Of a stretch of 64,000 bases of DNA, positions 38,993 to 48,166 are shown one piece after another. The translations under genes were made by a program, and so were the position numbers. The notes beneath the pieces were generated by a model. That model was given only the letters and a program-made list of their open reading frames with translations. It did no database searches and had not been told where the DNA came from. The stretch's first letter is position 1. Every line of letters starts with the position of its first letter. The DNA comes from Lentiprolixibacter aurantiacus (lineage in GTDB: Bacteria; Bacteroidota; Bacteroidia; Flavobacteriales; Flavobacteriaceae), in contig NZ_JAPFQP010000001.1 in NCBI RefSeq assembly GCF_026241225.1, forward strand, positions 806,001 through 870,000. Reading direction: 5' to 3'.

Positions 38993-39850
38993 ATGATCCA
39001 ATCGATGACCGGTTTCGGGAAACACGTGATCCAACTCCCTGAAAAGAAGATAACGGTGGAAATCAAATCACTGAATAGCCGAAACCTGGATATGAACGCC
39101 CGCATGCCCTCCGCCTATCGGGAGAAGGAACTGGCCCTGCGGCAGAAAGTTGCCGGAGTTCTGAAACGTGGAAAGATTGATCTGGGGTTGTATGTGGAAA
39201 TAACAGGTGAGGAGACCAGTTCTCAGATCAATAATGGTGTGGTAAAGGGATACATGAACCAGTTGTCCGAAATAGTCCCCGGGGAAGACATCAAATTGCT
39301 GGAAATGGCCCTGAGGCTGCCAGACGCTTTGAAAACTGAAAGGGGAGAAGTAGATGAAGATGAGTACCGCGCCATACAGCAGGCCCTGGATGCTGCCCTT
39401 GAAGAAATTGACCGTTTCCGGACGGAAGAAGGCAGTGTTCTGGAGCAGGATTTTAACGGCAGGATAAATGAGTTGAAATCACTGCTGGAAAAGGTATCTG
39501 CCATGGATACAGATCGACTGGCTACCATAAGGGAACGACTGGAGAAGGCTGTGGCCGACTTGCAGGTAGAAGTGGATGCCAATCGATTTGAGCAGGAACT
39601 CATCTATTACCTGGAAAAGTATGATATTACCGAAGAGAAGGTGCGCCTGGCGAACCATCTGGATTATTTTCTCACTACCATGGCTGCTGCCGGGTCTAAT
39701 GGAAAAAAACTGGGCTTCATAAGTCAGGAGATTGGGCGGGAGATCAATACTATTGGGTCTAAGGCCAATTATGCTCCTATGCAACAGCTGGTGGTTCAAA
39801 TGAAGGACGAACTGGAAAAAATAAAGGAACAAATGCTAAACGTGCTTTAA
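38993..39850 (+). CDS. yicC: YicC/YloC family endoribonuclease
   Basis: A 285-residue member of the YicC family. The N-terminus IQSMTGFGKHVIQLPEKKITVEIKSLNSR is the family hallmark, and the C-terminal DUF1732 block KKLGFISQEIGREINTIGSKAN is intact. YicC proteins are manganese-dependent endoribonucleases involved in small-RNA turnover in enterobacteria. The stop overlaps the gmk ATG by one base, and the pair with gmk is widely conserved. Confidence 0.95.
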   Translation: MIQSMTGFGKHVIQLPEKKITVEIKSLNSRNLDMNARMPSAYREKELALRQKVAGVLKRGKIDLGLYVEITGEETSSQINNGVVKGYMNQLSEIVPGEDIKLLEMALRLPDALKTERGEVDEDEYRAIQQALDAALEEIDRFRTEEGSVLEQDFNGRINELKSLLEKVSAMDTDRLATIRERLEKAVADLQVEVDANRFEQELIYYLEKYDITEEKVRLANHLDYFLTTMAAAGSNGKKLGFISQEIGREINTIGSKANYAPMQQLVVQMKDELEKIKEQMLNVL

Positions 39851-40455
39851 TGGAAGGGGGAAAGCTTATCATTTTTTCAGCGCCTTCAGGCAGTGGTAAG
39901 ACCACAATTGTGCGTTACCTGCTGGAGCAACCTGAGCTCAACCTGGCCTTTTCGGTCTCGGCAACAAGCAGGCCAAGGAGGGGAAAGGAAAAACACGGGG
40001 AGCACTACTACTTTATGTCAATATCCGAATTCAAGAACCATATCAAACAGGGAGACTTCCTGGAATGGGAAGAGGTTTACCGGGATAATTTCTATGGGAC
40101 GCTGATCAGTGAGGTGGAGCGCCTTTGGCAAGAGGGTAAGAATGTGATTTTTGATATTGATGTGGCCGGAGGATTGCGTATCAAGAGGAAATTCCCGGAA
40201 AAGACCCTGGCGGTTTTTGTGAAACCACCCAGTGTGGATGAGCTTAAGATACGGTTAAAAAAGCGGAGCACCGAAAGCGATGAGAAGATCAACATGCGTA
40301 TAGCCAAGGCTTCTGTAGAACTGGCTACAGCTCCTCAATTCGACAGGATCATTAAAAATTACGACCTGGATGTAGCGCTGAAGGAAGCCCACCAGCTGGT
40401 AGCGGAATTTGTAGGGGCAGTTCCCAAATCAGGAGAGGATAAATCCGCTAACTGA
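39850..40455 (+). CDS. gmk: Guanylate kinase
   Basis: A 201-residue enzyme phosphorylating GMP to GDP. The P-loop is SAPSGSGKTTIV (residues 10-21). The GMP-binding segment is SATSRPRRGKEKHGEHYYFMS, and the LID part is LKKRSTESDEKINMRI. Length is standard. It is translated from an ATG overlapping the yicC stop. Confidence 0.97.
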   Translation: MEGGKLIIFSAPSGSGKTTIVRYLLEQPELNLAFSVSATSRPRRGKEKHGEHYYFMSISEFKNHIKQGDFLEWEEVYRDNFYGTLISEVERLWQEGKNVIFDIDVAGGLRIKRKFPEKTLAVFVKPPSVDELKIRLKKRSTESDEKINMRIAKASVELATAPQFDRIIKNYDLDVALKEAHQLVAEFVGAVPKSGEDKSAN

Positions 40456-40482
40456 AATAATTGCGGTTAAGCGAAGAGGATT

Positions 40483-41067
40483 ATGAAAAAAGTCGGGCTC
40501 TATTTCGGAACTTTCAACCCCATACATATTGGCCATTTGGTGATTGCTAATTATATGGTAGAGTTCTCTGACCTGGATGAGGTATGGTTTGTAATAACGC
40601 CTCGCAGTCCGTTCAAACAGAAACAATCCCTGCTGGATGATCATCACCGGTTTCAGATGGTTTTTGAAGCCATTGAGGATTACCCGAAGCTCAAGGCCAG
40701 CAAGGTAGAATTCTCGCTACCACAACCCAACTACACGGTCAACACCCTGGTTCATCTGGGGGAACAATACGGCGCAGACCACAGGTTCTGCCTGATCATG
40801 GGGGAGGACAACCTCAAGACCTTCCATAAATGGAAGAACTACGAAGTGATTTTAGATAACCATGAATTGTATGTGTACCCGAGGGTTTCGGATGGGCGGT
40901 TGCCGGATCAGTTCAAGGGACATGAGGGCATTCACCAGGTGAACGCCCCGATTATGGAGATCTCTTCCACATTTATCCGCAAGCAGCATAAGGCGGGAAA
41001 GAACATACGTCCCATGCTTCCGGACCGTGTATGGAAGTATATGGATGAGATGAATTTCTATCGGTAA
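40483..41067 (+). CDS. nadD: Nicotinate-nucleotide adenylyltransferase
   Basis: A 194-residue enzyme adenylating nicotinate mononucleotide in NAD synthesis. The nucleotidyltransferase motif is GTFNPIHIGHLVIAN (HIGH at residues 15-18), and the second motif is SSTFIRKQ near residue 164. The FCLIMGEDNLKTFHKW block is conserved. It follows gmk by 27 bases, probably the same operon, and is closed by a hairpin. Confidence 0.96.
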   Translation: MKKVGLYFGTFNPIHIGHLVIANYMVEFSDLDEVWFVITPRSPFKQKQSLLDDHHRFQMVFEAIEDYPKLKASKVEFSLPQPNYTVNTLVHLGEQYGADHRFCLIMGEDNLKTFHKWKNYEVILDNHELYVYPRVSDGRLPDQFKGHEGIHQVNAPIMEISSTFIRKQHKAGKNIRPMLPDRVWKYMDEMNFYR

Positions 41068-41072
41068 AAACA

Positions 41073-41103
41073 AAAGGTCCCACCCGAACCGGGCGGAACC
41101 TTT
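41073..41103 (+). terminator. Hairpin after nadD
   Basis: AAAGGTCCCACCCG (41073-41086) pairs with CGGGCGGAACCTTT (41090-41103), with two mismatches and a three-base loop. The right arm ends in TTT and is followed by CGTTCCC, so the U tract is short. Confidence 0.65.
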
Positions 41104-41154
41104 CGTTCCCACAATACAGCTATAGCGATTATGCTATGCTTAATAGGTTACCAA

Positions 41155-41661
41155 TTACAGGAATTCTCCGTCTTCGTTCATTTTAATCCTCAGTATCTTG
41201 TCGCCATTTTTCAGTTTAAGTTTATAGGTTTTCTTGGCACCTTTGGTTTCGGCGTAAGAAACACGATAAACATCTTTTACAATACTCCAGTTTGGATATC
41301 TTTTCAGAACTGATTTTTTAACAGCATCTGGTAAGTTGACATTGTTAAATTTTTCAATAGTCCTGATGATTTTTCCTTCAGAGTCATAAACGGCTACAAG
41401 CTTTCCATCGGGGATATAGAATGAAACGGTGTAGAAATCGAAATCATCCTGATAGTAGTCCTGAACGGTTACGTCGTATGCTGCTGCTTTGCGTTCCAGC
41501 ATTTTAACAGGAATGGCAGCTTCAGTATTATCAACTTGATTCAAATACTTGTAATTCACCGCCATAACGACGACTTCTGATAATTCTTCTGTTTTCACTA
41601 CCTGTGAAAATAAGGGGCTGGTAAGGCCAAGAACAAATAAACCAACAATAAATTTTTTCAT
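41155..41661 (-). CDS. Secreted PepSY-like protein
   Basis: A 168-residue exported protein. The signal peptide is MKKFIVGLFVLGLTSPLFSQ. The C-terminal two thirds contain two short alpha-beta units in the PepSY/beta-lactamase-inhibitor-like pattern: VSFYIPDGKLVAVYDSEGKI and LPDAVKKSVLKRYPNWSIV, followed by KTYKLKLKNGDKILRIKMNEDG. Such proteins bind partner enzymes or cell-wall components, but the target is unknown. Databases sometimes label neighbours of nadD with that name by mistake. Confidence 0.72.
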   Translation of the reverse strand: MKKFIVGLFVLGLTSPLFSQVVKTEELSEVVVMAVNYKYLNQVDNTEAAIPVKMLERKAAAYDVTVQDYYQDDFDFYTVSFYIPDGKLVAVYDSEGKIIRTIEKFNNVNLPDAVKKSVLKRYPNWSIVKDVYRVSYAETKGAKKTYKLKLKNGDKILRIKMNEDGEFL

Positions 41662-41820
41662 GATACTGGATTTAAAATTCGAATTCCTTATAGTTCATGG
41701 CATTGAACTGTGGCTAATGTAAGGAACGCAAGAATTTCAACCTATGATATTGGTCAGTTGCCCCTGTAATAATGACTCAGATCATTTTAAACGGATTTCA
41801 GGAAAGCAATTTTAAAGGAA

Positions 41821-42531
41821 TCATTCAGGTATGAGTGTGTCTGTTCCCAGATAGGTGTTGTCTTTATTATAATACCAGGCCCTTACTTTGGGCATGCGGA
41901 TTCCCTGAATGGTTTCCTCACCGCTCAGTAGGATGTATTCCCCGTCATTCAGGGATTCGTTGTGAAAGAACTGGTAGACTTCCATGGCATAGGTTTCCGG
42001 ATCAAAATAGAAGTACCAGCTGTCTTCCCCAACCTCTTTATCGTAAGTAACCTTCAGGACCAGGTATTCCTTGCCCTTGAATTTCTTATTCAGGACAACA
42101 GGGTGCAGCCGGGTACCTGGATCCCGGAGTTTCATTGGCAGACCATAGAGGTAGGTGTAATAATCTTTCATCAGGGTTGCCCGTTCACAATTAAGCTGGT
42201 TGGCCTTTGCTTCTTCGGGGCTGAAGTCTTTACGCCCGTTCAGAGATAAACTGCAGTTATTTCCTTCCAGCAAATAGGATGTGCTTATTCCATCCCGCTC
42301 TACAGCCAGTCGGAAATAGGATTTCGGTAAATCCAGGGTTATTTTGCTTTTCCTTAGCGGTCTGTTCGGGCTCTGCATGGTGATCAGGAATGATCCATTA
42401 AATGATTTCCATTGATTTTGGGGATCGTGATACGCTATTGCCTTATCCAGTAACTCAATACCATTTAGTTCCTGTGTAAAACCAGTGAGAGGAAGGCTAA
42501 TTAGGAAAAACAGGAATAGGGATTGCTTCAT
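41821..42531 (-). CDS. DUF6503 (LolA/LolB-fold) secreted protein
   Basis: A 236-residue protein exported through MKQSLFLFFLISLPLTGFTQ. The lipoprotein-carrier-like fold is suggested by the succession WKSFNGSFLITMQSPNRPL, KSKITLDLPKSYFRLAV, KEYLVLKVTYDKEVGEDSW and YFYDPETYAMEVYQFF-like strands (SWYFYFDPETYAMEVY). The final AWYYNKDNTYLGTDTL is typical of DUF6503. It is divergent from the phosphate symporter gene and shares a 93-base intergenic region with its putative Pho-type operator, so co-regulation is possible. Confidence 0.8.
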   Translation of the reverse strand: MKQSLFLFFLISLPLTGFTQELNGIELLDKAIAYHDPQNQWKSFNGSFLITMQSPNRPLRKSKITLDLPKSYFRLAVERDGISTSYLLEGNNCSLSLNGRKDFSPEEAKANQLNCERATLMKDYYTYLYGLPMKLRDPGTRLHPVVLNKKFKGKEYLVLKVTYDKEVGEDSWYFYFDPETYAMEVYQFFHNESLNDGEYILLSGEETIQGIRMPKVRAWYYNKDNTYLGTDTLIPE

Positions 42532-42573
42532 TAGGGGATACTTTTTCTACCTAAAAGATACAATTCTTTTAAC

Positions 42574-42601
42574 TTTACATTGAATTAACGGTTAGATAAC
42601 A
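42574..42601 (+). promoter_or_regulatory. Pho-box-like operator before nptA
   Basis: TTTACA (42574-42579), TTAACG (42585-42590) and ATAACA (42596-42601) repeat exactly every 11 bp. The array ends just before TAAGTTTC (42604-42611), a near match to the -7 element, so an activator bound here would take the place of the -33 element. Confidence 0.55.
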
Positions 42602-42624
42602 ATTAAGTTTCATTGTAGCCTGTT

Positions 42625-44394
42625 TTGGAATACGGTATAGGTGACATACTGCGATTAATTGGGTCTCTGGGATTATTCCTGTTTGGGATGAAGGTGATGA
42701 GTGATGCTTTGCTTAAGCTGGCAGGTAACCGTATGCGTACCATTCTGTCTACCATGACCTCGAACCGTTTTCTCGGTATCACCACAGGGTTCCTGATTAC
42801 CTCTGTTATACAGTCCTCTTCGGCAACCACCCTGATGGTTGTAAGCTTTTCCAACGCTTCCCTGCTGACGCTTACTGAGGCCATTAGTGTGATCATGGGC
42901 GCTAATATTGGGACTACGGTAACGGCATGGATCATTGCCATCCTCGGGTTTAAGGTGAGTATGAGCTCAATAGCCCTTCCCCTGGTAGGCATGGGCATGC
43001 TGTTCACTTTTTCCAAAAGAGAGCGTTTGCAAAACTGGGGAGTCTTTGTAGTAGGGTTTGCCGTCCTGTTCATCGGTTTGCAATTCCTGAAGGATGCCAT
43101 GCCCAACATTAATGAAAACCCGGCCATACTAGATTTTTTAAGGCCATATACAGATATAGGATTCTTTTCAGTGCTCCTGTTTATGATCCTGGGCACCGTC
43201 CTCACTATCCTGATACAATCTTCCAGCGCCACCATGGCCCTTACCTTATTGATGACAGCCGAAGGCTGGATTCCATTTGACCTGGCCGCTGCCATGGTGC
43301 TGGGTGAAAATATAGGGACAACCATTACTGCAAATATTGCGGCTATTGTAGCCAATTACCAGGCGAAGCGAACGGCCAGGGCCCATCTCATTTTTAATAT
43401 CGTTGGGGTAATTTGGATGCTGATCCTGTTCTATCCATTTCTTTATGCGATCAGCTGGTTAGTTCAAGAACTGGGATCACCCTCCCCTTACCTTGAACTA
43501 GCAGCTATTCCGATTGCAATATCACTGTTCCATACAGTGTTCAACATTACCAATACTTTGCTTTTAGTATGGTTTATCAAGCCGATGGCCTGGCTAGTTG
43601 AGAAGACAGTGCCAGAGATTATTCCACCTGAAAGAGCAATTGATGAACCAAAATACCTCAACGATGACATGCTGCAATATCCTGAAACAGCTATTGCCAC
43701 CCTTATCAGGGAGTCGAAATACCTTTACAAGAATGCTGTTTATGAAATCGTTGCCCACGCGTTGAATATCCATCGAGCGGATATTATGTCTGACCTGAAG
43801 GCTAGAAAAGTGATAAGTAAATCAATGAAAGATTTTAAAACGGATGTTCGTGCACTGTACCTGAGTAAGGTAAAAAACATCTACGGGGAGATTATCCGTT
43901 ATGCTACAAGGGCACAAAGTGAGTTAAAACTGACGCGGGCTCAGAATAACAGGATTATGGAAATAAAACTCGCCAATCGGCGGATGGTAGAAATTATAAG
44001 GGATGTTGGAGAACTCAACAGGAATGTTACTCGATTTCTCAATTCCGAAAACAAATATATACGTGAAGAGTACAACCAGTTCAGAAAATCAGTTGTTAGG
44101 GTTTTGCGTGTTATTTATCTTTTTAGGACAGAGGAAGAGAAAGAGCTTTACCGTAAGAAACTTAGTTCATTGAAGCGGGAAGCCAAGGAAAATATTAAGA
44201 AGGGGAACCTGGCCATAGATAAACTTATACGCGAGGAACTTATAACAACAGATATGGCATCCTCTCTTGTGAATGATCATGACCTTGTAAATGATCTTAT
44301 AAGAAAGTTAATTGCTGTAGCCGAATTACTATACGGTGCTCGGGATCCGCTTTTTGTTAATGAGGGGCAAGATGAATTAAAAGATGTAGCTTGA
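42625..44394 (+). CDS. Na/Pi cotransporter (NptA/YjbB type) with PhoU-like C-terminus
   Basis: A 589-residue sodium-dependent phosphate cotransporter. Both inverted repeats carry the QSSS motif (SVIQSSSATTLMVVSF and LIQSSSATMALTLL), each followed by GxNIGTT (GANIGTTVTAW and GENIGTTITAN). About eight to ten TM helices occupy residues 8-330. The last 230 residues form a cytosolic PhoU-like helical domain. The start is a TTG at 42625 (EYGIGDILRLIGSLGLFLFG). Inner membrane; imports or balances inorganic phosphate. Confidence 0.93.
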   Translation: MEYGIGDILRLIGSLGLFLFGMKVMSDALLKLAGNRMRTILSTMTSNRFLGITTGFLITSVIQSSSATTLMVVSFSNASLLTLTEAISVIMGANIGTTVTAWIIAILGFKVSMSSIALPLVGMGMLFTFSKRERLQNWGVFVVGFAVLFIGLQFLKDAMPNINENPAILDFLRPYTDIGFFSVLLFMILGTVLTILIQSSSATMALTLLMTAEGWIPFDLAAAMVLGENIGTTITANIAAIVANYQAKRTARAHLIFNIVGVIWMLILFYPFLYAISWLVQELGSPSPYLELAAIPIAISLFHTVFNITNTLLLVWFIKPMAWLVEKTVPEIIPPERAIDEPKYLNDDMLQYPETAIATLIRESKYLYKNAVYEIVAHALNIHRADIMSDLKARKVISKSMKDFKTDVRALYLSKVKNIYGEIIRYATRAQSELKLTRAQNNRIMEIKLANRRMVEIIRDVGELNRNVTRFLNSENKYIREEYNQFRKSVVRVLRVIYLFRTEEEKELYRKKLSSLKREAKENIKKGNLAIDKLIREELITTDMASSLVNDHDLVNDLIRKLIAVAELLYGARDPLFVNEGQDELKDVA

Positions 44395-44404
44395 TATAAT
44401 AACA

Positions 44405-44450
44405 AATGGAGCATCAGGATATCCTAATAGAATTCCGCTGATACTCCATT
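44405..44450. terminator. Long-arm hairpin between convergent phosphate transporters
   Basis: AATGGAGCATCAG (44405-44417) pairs with CTGATACTCCATT (44438-44450) with one mismatch around a 20-base loop. The U tract is weak in both directions, so it may stabilise 3' ends rather than terminate efficiently. Confidence 0.45.
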
Positions 44451-44468
44451 GGCATATTTCGAAGATTT

Positions 44469-46766
44469 TTATGAAGGGTCCTCGATTGTTGCCGGCTCGA
44501 TACTACTGTCATAACGGGCGTAGTAAAGCTCCAGCAGATTCATTGTTGACTCCATTAAATCTTTTGTCTCAAGCAATAAAGAAAAATACAAAGTTGTGTT
44601 TTTAGGACTAGATTCCTCAGTTCTTGTCCTTGCAATTTGCTTCTCTATTTTGTCTGTAACTGTTTTGTATAGGTCATGCTTTTGATTGAGGATTTCGCCG
44701 ATCTCCTCAAAAGAACGATTGTCAAAAGCGTTTTTTGTTCTGCTCAGCAAAGATTCAAGGTCCTGATTAATATCAGTAAGTTCTTTGATCTGATTGTATT
44801 TTAATTTCTTATGATTGTTGTTAACGTGTTTATGGCTGATCTTTGTAATGTATTCTAAAGACTGGGTCATATCTGTTAGATAGTCCAGAATATTTATGTA
44901 AAAATTACTTGCTTCCAGGCTGCTTTCCTCTAAATTCTTGATAAAGTAAAAGAGATGATCGCGTAGGTCATCGATCTCTGCAGATAGCTTAGAAACGTTT
45001 TTCTTGTTCTTTTTCAGATAATCGAGGTCTTGCCTGGCCAGCCCATCTATACTATGGCGATACAGTTTGCTGCTTCGCTTCATGACATTGGAAATATTCT
45101 GGGCACTTTCCTCGATTACTCCCTGAATAGAACTGCTTTCTGCACGCAATAGGGAATCCTCAGCACGAATGGCCCGGGTCTTTTTGCTATGGCTGATATA
45201 ATTTCGGACCAGTAGTAAAATGGCAATAAAAAGTAATACGGCAATTGCGGCGCCTTTACCGAAGCTGATAATAGTAAGGATTACACCGGAGGCAATGAAG
45301 GCAACTATTGCCGTGGCAAACCAGCCTCCAATTACATTCAGCACGCCGGCTACCCGATAAACAGCACTTTCACTCCCCCATGCCCTGTCAGCCAGAGAGG
45401 TTCCCATTGCCACCATGAACGTCACATAGGTGGTAGACAGGGGTAATTTATATGATGTAGCTATGGAAATAAGGATCCCAGCCACCATGAGGTTAACAGC
45501 AGCACGCACCATATCAAATGCCGGATATTCATGGACTTTCCCTTTTGGCAGATGGATAACGGGTTTTGTAAACCTCTTATCTATCTTTTCAAGAACTGAA
45601 TTAGGGATTACCGTTGCCGTATATTTAGAAGTTAAAATTGAAAACCTTACCAGGGCGCGGGAAATATTATTGGGCTGAAACCGCTCTCTGGCTTCCCCTG
45701 TACGCGCCAGGTTTATTTCAGTTTCGGTTACATATCTGGCTTTCTTGGATAGCCAAAGGGTAACCACCATAATTAAACCGGAGATAACAAGCAAAACGGT
45801 TGGAGTCGGCACTTTGGAAGCTAAGACGTCCATGCTGAATTCCGATGCAGCAATTCCTGAGGCCATCCAGGCTTCATAGGACTGGTATGCTGCAATGGGT
45901 ACTCCAATAAAATTTACAAGGTCATTTCCTGCAAAAGCAAGTGCAAGGGCAAAGGTGCCCACGCCTATAATCAATTTGTAAATATTTGTTCTGGTGAGCG
46001 TAATAAGCAAGAAGGAAAGAACGGACCAGAATGCAAAACTAATCAGCACTATGGTGAACACTTTTTCTTCCAGAAAATCTTTAATGGTCATCCCTCCGAT
46101 AAGGGAGTAGGTTTCTCCTGCAAAAGGAGTCCCTTTAATCCCCTTCATAAAAATGAAATAGGTTATGGCAGAAAGGGCAACACCACCAAAAATAGCACCT
46201 ACCCATTTGGCCTTTTTCTCAAAATCGTATGAAAGCAGAACCCTTGAAATCCATTGTACGATTGCCCCGATGGTAAATGCCACCACAACAGATAAAAGGA
46301 TTCCCAGGATGATTTGAAGGGCCTTTTCGGTGTTGATATAATTGATTAATTCCGAAAAGCTATCGCCGGCTGAAGCTATTTTAAGCAGTGACATAGCCAC
46401 TGCAGCCCCCAGCAATTCAAATACAATGGAAACCGTGGTAGATGTTGGCATACCAAGCGTATTGAAAAAGTCCAATAGCAGTATGTCTGTAATCATTACG
46501 GCCATGAAGATGAACATTATCTCGGCAAACATAAATTCGCCAGGGTTAAATATACCTTTACGAGCTACCTCCATCATACCACTAGAAAAAATAGCACCAC
46601 AGGCAATCCCTAAGCTGGCCACTACCATCAAAGTCCTGAATGAAATAGCCTTGGATCCAATGGCCGAATTCAGGAAGTTTACGGCATCGTTGCTCACCCC
46701 TACCACCAAATCTGCAACCGCCAGTGCGGCAAGGGCTATAATCATTAACAAATAAATATTATCCAT
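44469..46766 (-). CDS. PiT-family inorganic phosphate permease with PhoU-like tail
   Basis: A 765-residue low-affinity phosphate transporter. The two PiT signatures appear as GVSNDAVNFLNSAIGSKA near residue 23 and FAGNDLVNFIGVPIAAYQ near residue 280. Roughly ten to twelve TM helices run to about residue 520. A 230-residue cytosolic coiled/helical domain (SNVMKRSSKLYRHSIDGLA onward) resembles PhoU. This long form is frequent in Bacteroidota. It is transcribed with the upstream porin gene (76-base gap, no terminator). Confidence 0.93.
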   Translation of the reverse strand: MDNIYLLMIIALAALAVADLVVGVSNDAVNFLNSAIGSKAISFRTLMVVASLGIACGAIFSSGMMEVARKGIFNPGEFMFAEIMFIFMAVMITDILLLDFFNTLGMPTSTTVSIVFELLGAAVAMSLLKIASAGDSFSELINYINTEKALQIILGILLSVVVAFTIGAIVQWISRVLLSYDFEKKAKWVGAIFGGVALSAITYFIFMKGIKGTPFAGETYSLIGGMTIKDFLEEKVFTIVLISFAFWSVLSFLLITLTRTNIYKLIIGVGTFALALAFAGNDLVNFIGVPIAAYQSYEAWMASGIAASEFSMDVLASKVPTPTVLLVISGLIMVVTLWLSKKARYVTETEINLARTGEARERFQPNNISRALVRFSILTSKYTATVIPNSVLEKIDKRFTKPVIHLPKGKVHEYPAFDMVRAAVNLMVAGILISIATSYKLPLSTTYVTFMVAMGTSLADRAWGSESAVYRVAGVLNVIGGWFATAIVAFIASGVILTIISFGKGAAIAVLLFIAILLLVRNYISHSKKTRAIRAEDSLLRAESSSIQGVIEESAQNISNVMKRSSKLYRHSIDGLARQDLDYLKKNKKNVSKLSAEIDDLRDHLFYFIKNLEESSLEASNFYINILDYLTDMTQSLEYITKISHKHVNNNHKKLKYNQIKELTDINQDLESLLSRTKNAFDNRSFEEIGEILNQKHDLYKTVTDKIEKQIARTRTEESSPKNTTLYFSLLLETKDLMESTMNLLELYYARYDSSIEPATIEDPS

Positions 46767-46842
46767 AATTCGATTTTACTTTGATCAGCAAATATCCTAA
46801 CTCTGTGTTTTAGCAAGGTTAGTAAAAAGTTATGATTTAATG

Positions 46843-48045
46843 TTAAAAATGAACGTCTAATTGAAGCCTGAACATCAGTTCATCTGAGCCATTTTGAACT
46901 GTTAAATAACTTAAATCTGATTGAACTTTCAGTTTGTGTCCAACCACATATTTGGACAACCCCAGGGTATATTGGGTTTCCGGAGATCTTCCGGTTATAC
47001 CTTCATCCAGTTTGATGTTGGTATACCTTCCGGAAATCTCCCAGTTATTCTTGAACAAATATCCGGATTGGAGGTTGATACCCTTACCTACCTGTACAAT
47101 ATCCCCAGTCTCGGTTCCATCCGAATTTTTGGCAATGGGGTCATCAGCATCCCTTTCCGCATATTCCCACATAAAAGATAAACCATTGTATTTAAACATA
47201 CCATCAAAAAAGAAGGTGTTAATTGTGGTTTCATACAGCCCTACGTCATTTATCATGTAGGAGCCCAAATTACTTCTTGTTTTTACCGCATCCTGATTTA
47301 TATCGTAGTTTACGGCAAACATTAGTTTTGGCTTTTCCTCACGCTCCAGGTCACTACCGCTATAATCGCCTTTCTTTGTAAATTGACCAAAGGGTAGGAA
47401 CTCCAGGCGGCCGGTGTATTGATGGCCTCCTTCGTTTCCTTCAGTTACGTTGCGGCCCTCTCCCTGTGAAAAAGCGAGTTTTTCTCGGATGAGGAAGTTA
47501 TCAGATAGATAAAAATGGTGCCTCAGTTGGAATCCCACATCACGGTCAATATTAAAACGGCTGTTTACTAAGGAACGATCAACTTGCTGAAGGTTCCCAG
47601 AAGAAATTACTCGTTCAATATTGCCAGGTAACTTGGTTTGTCCCGCCCATAACTCGAAATTGCCTGCGAAGTTCCACATTACAACGGCATCCAGAATGTA
47701 TCTTGGCGTGTTTCTGGTAAAGGGAGACACCCCGGAAATATCTCTGTTGGAAAGACCAAGCTCAATTTTATATTTAAATTTTGGAGTAAAAGCAAATCCA
47801 TCAAACTTTAGACGGGCACGGCGAATCAGGAAGTTCTGCTCAGGATTTCCGTAGCCACCGTCATCTCCTTCCTGCCATTCTGCAACGGTCAAAAATTGCA
47901 TACGGGTGCCAATCTTCATTGTAAAAGAGCTGTCTTTGCCAACCAGGTTAAACAGGCCTTTACCAAATGCTGGTGCATTGGCTTCTTGTGAAAAACTAGA
48001 GAAAACGGAGAGCAGAAATAAAGGGATAAGGATTTTAGCCTTCAT
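46843..48045 (-). CDS. OprO/OprP-like outer-membrane porin
   Basis: A 400-residue outer-membrane protein of the phosphate-selective porin O/P family. A signal peptide (MKAKILIPLFLLSVFSSFSQ) leads into SSFTMKIGTRMQFLTVAEWQEG and FLIRRARLKFDGFAFTPKF, the OprO/OprP opening strand block. NIERVISSGNLQQVDRSLVNSRF and the C-terminal LDVHF with terminal phenylalanine fit a 16-stranded barrel. Anion specificity is likely phosphate or polyphosphate given its place upstream of a PiT permease. Promoter and operator are described separately. Confidence 0.92.
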   Translation of the reverse strand: MKAKILIPLFLLSVFSSFSQEANAPAFGKGLFNLVGKDSSFTMKIGTRMQFLTVAEWQEGDDGGYGNPEQNFLIRRARLKFDGFAFTPKFKYKIELGLSNRDISGVSPFTRNTPRYILDAVVMWNFAGNFELWAGQTKLPGNIERVISSGNLQQVDRSLVNSRFNIDRDVGFQLRHHFYLSDNFLIREKLAFSQGEGRNVTEGNEGGHQYTGRLEFLPFGQFTKKGDYSGSDLEREEKPKLMFAVNYDINQDAVKTRSNLGSYMINDVGLYETTINTFFFDGMFKYNGLSFMWEYAERDADDPIAKNSDGTETGDIVQVGKGINLQSGYLFKNNWEISGRYTNIKLDEGITGRSPETQYTLGLSKYVVGHKLKVQSDLSYLTVQNGSDELMFRLQLDVHF

Positions 48046-48046
48046 A

Positions 48047-48068
48047 ATGTATTAGTTTTTGTCAAGTA
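48047..48068 (-). repeat. 22-bp element, inverted copy
   Basis: The plus-strand sequence ATGTATTAGTTTTTGTC plus five more bases matches the reverse complement of the copy at 48167-48188 at 19 of 22 positions, with a perfect 13-base core ATTAGTTTTTGTC. It lies two bases upstream of the porin start codon and would be in its 5' leader. Confidence 0.75.
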
Positions 48069-48085
48069 CAAATAACCTACTCCCC

Positions 48086-48102
48086 TGTTAATTGAAGGTT
48101 AA
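48086..48102 (-). promoter_or_regulatory. Pho-box-like operator before the porin gene
   Basis: On the minus strand TTAACC (plus 48097-48102) and TTAACA (plus 48086-48091) stand 11 bp apart, 40 bases before the porin ATG. Another TTAACA at plus 48113-48118 is out of phase (16 bp). Confidence 0.5.
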
Positions 48103-48127
48103 TAAATGATTATGTTAAAAATGAAAA

Positions 48128-48150
48128 AACTGCCTTGGCCAAAGGCAGTT
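48128..48150 (-). terminator. Minus-strand terminator-like hairpin upstream of the porin
   Basis: AACTGCCTT (48128-48136) and AAGGCAGTT (48142-48150) are perfect nine-base arms. Read on the minus strand they are followed by TTTTCATTTTT. No gene ends here on that strand, so it would close an unannotated RNA or shield the porin promoter from read-through. Confidence 0.6.
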
Positions 48151-48166
48151 CTTAGCATTCATAAAA

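Noticed and set aside
42603-43355. A 250-codon open frame antisense to the Na/Pi symporter
   Set aside because: Low-complexity composition (many Met, Arg, Pro) typical of antisense frames; the sense strand is conserved.
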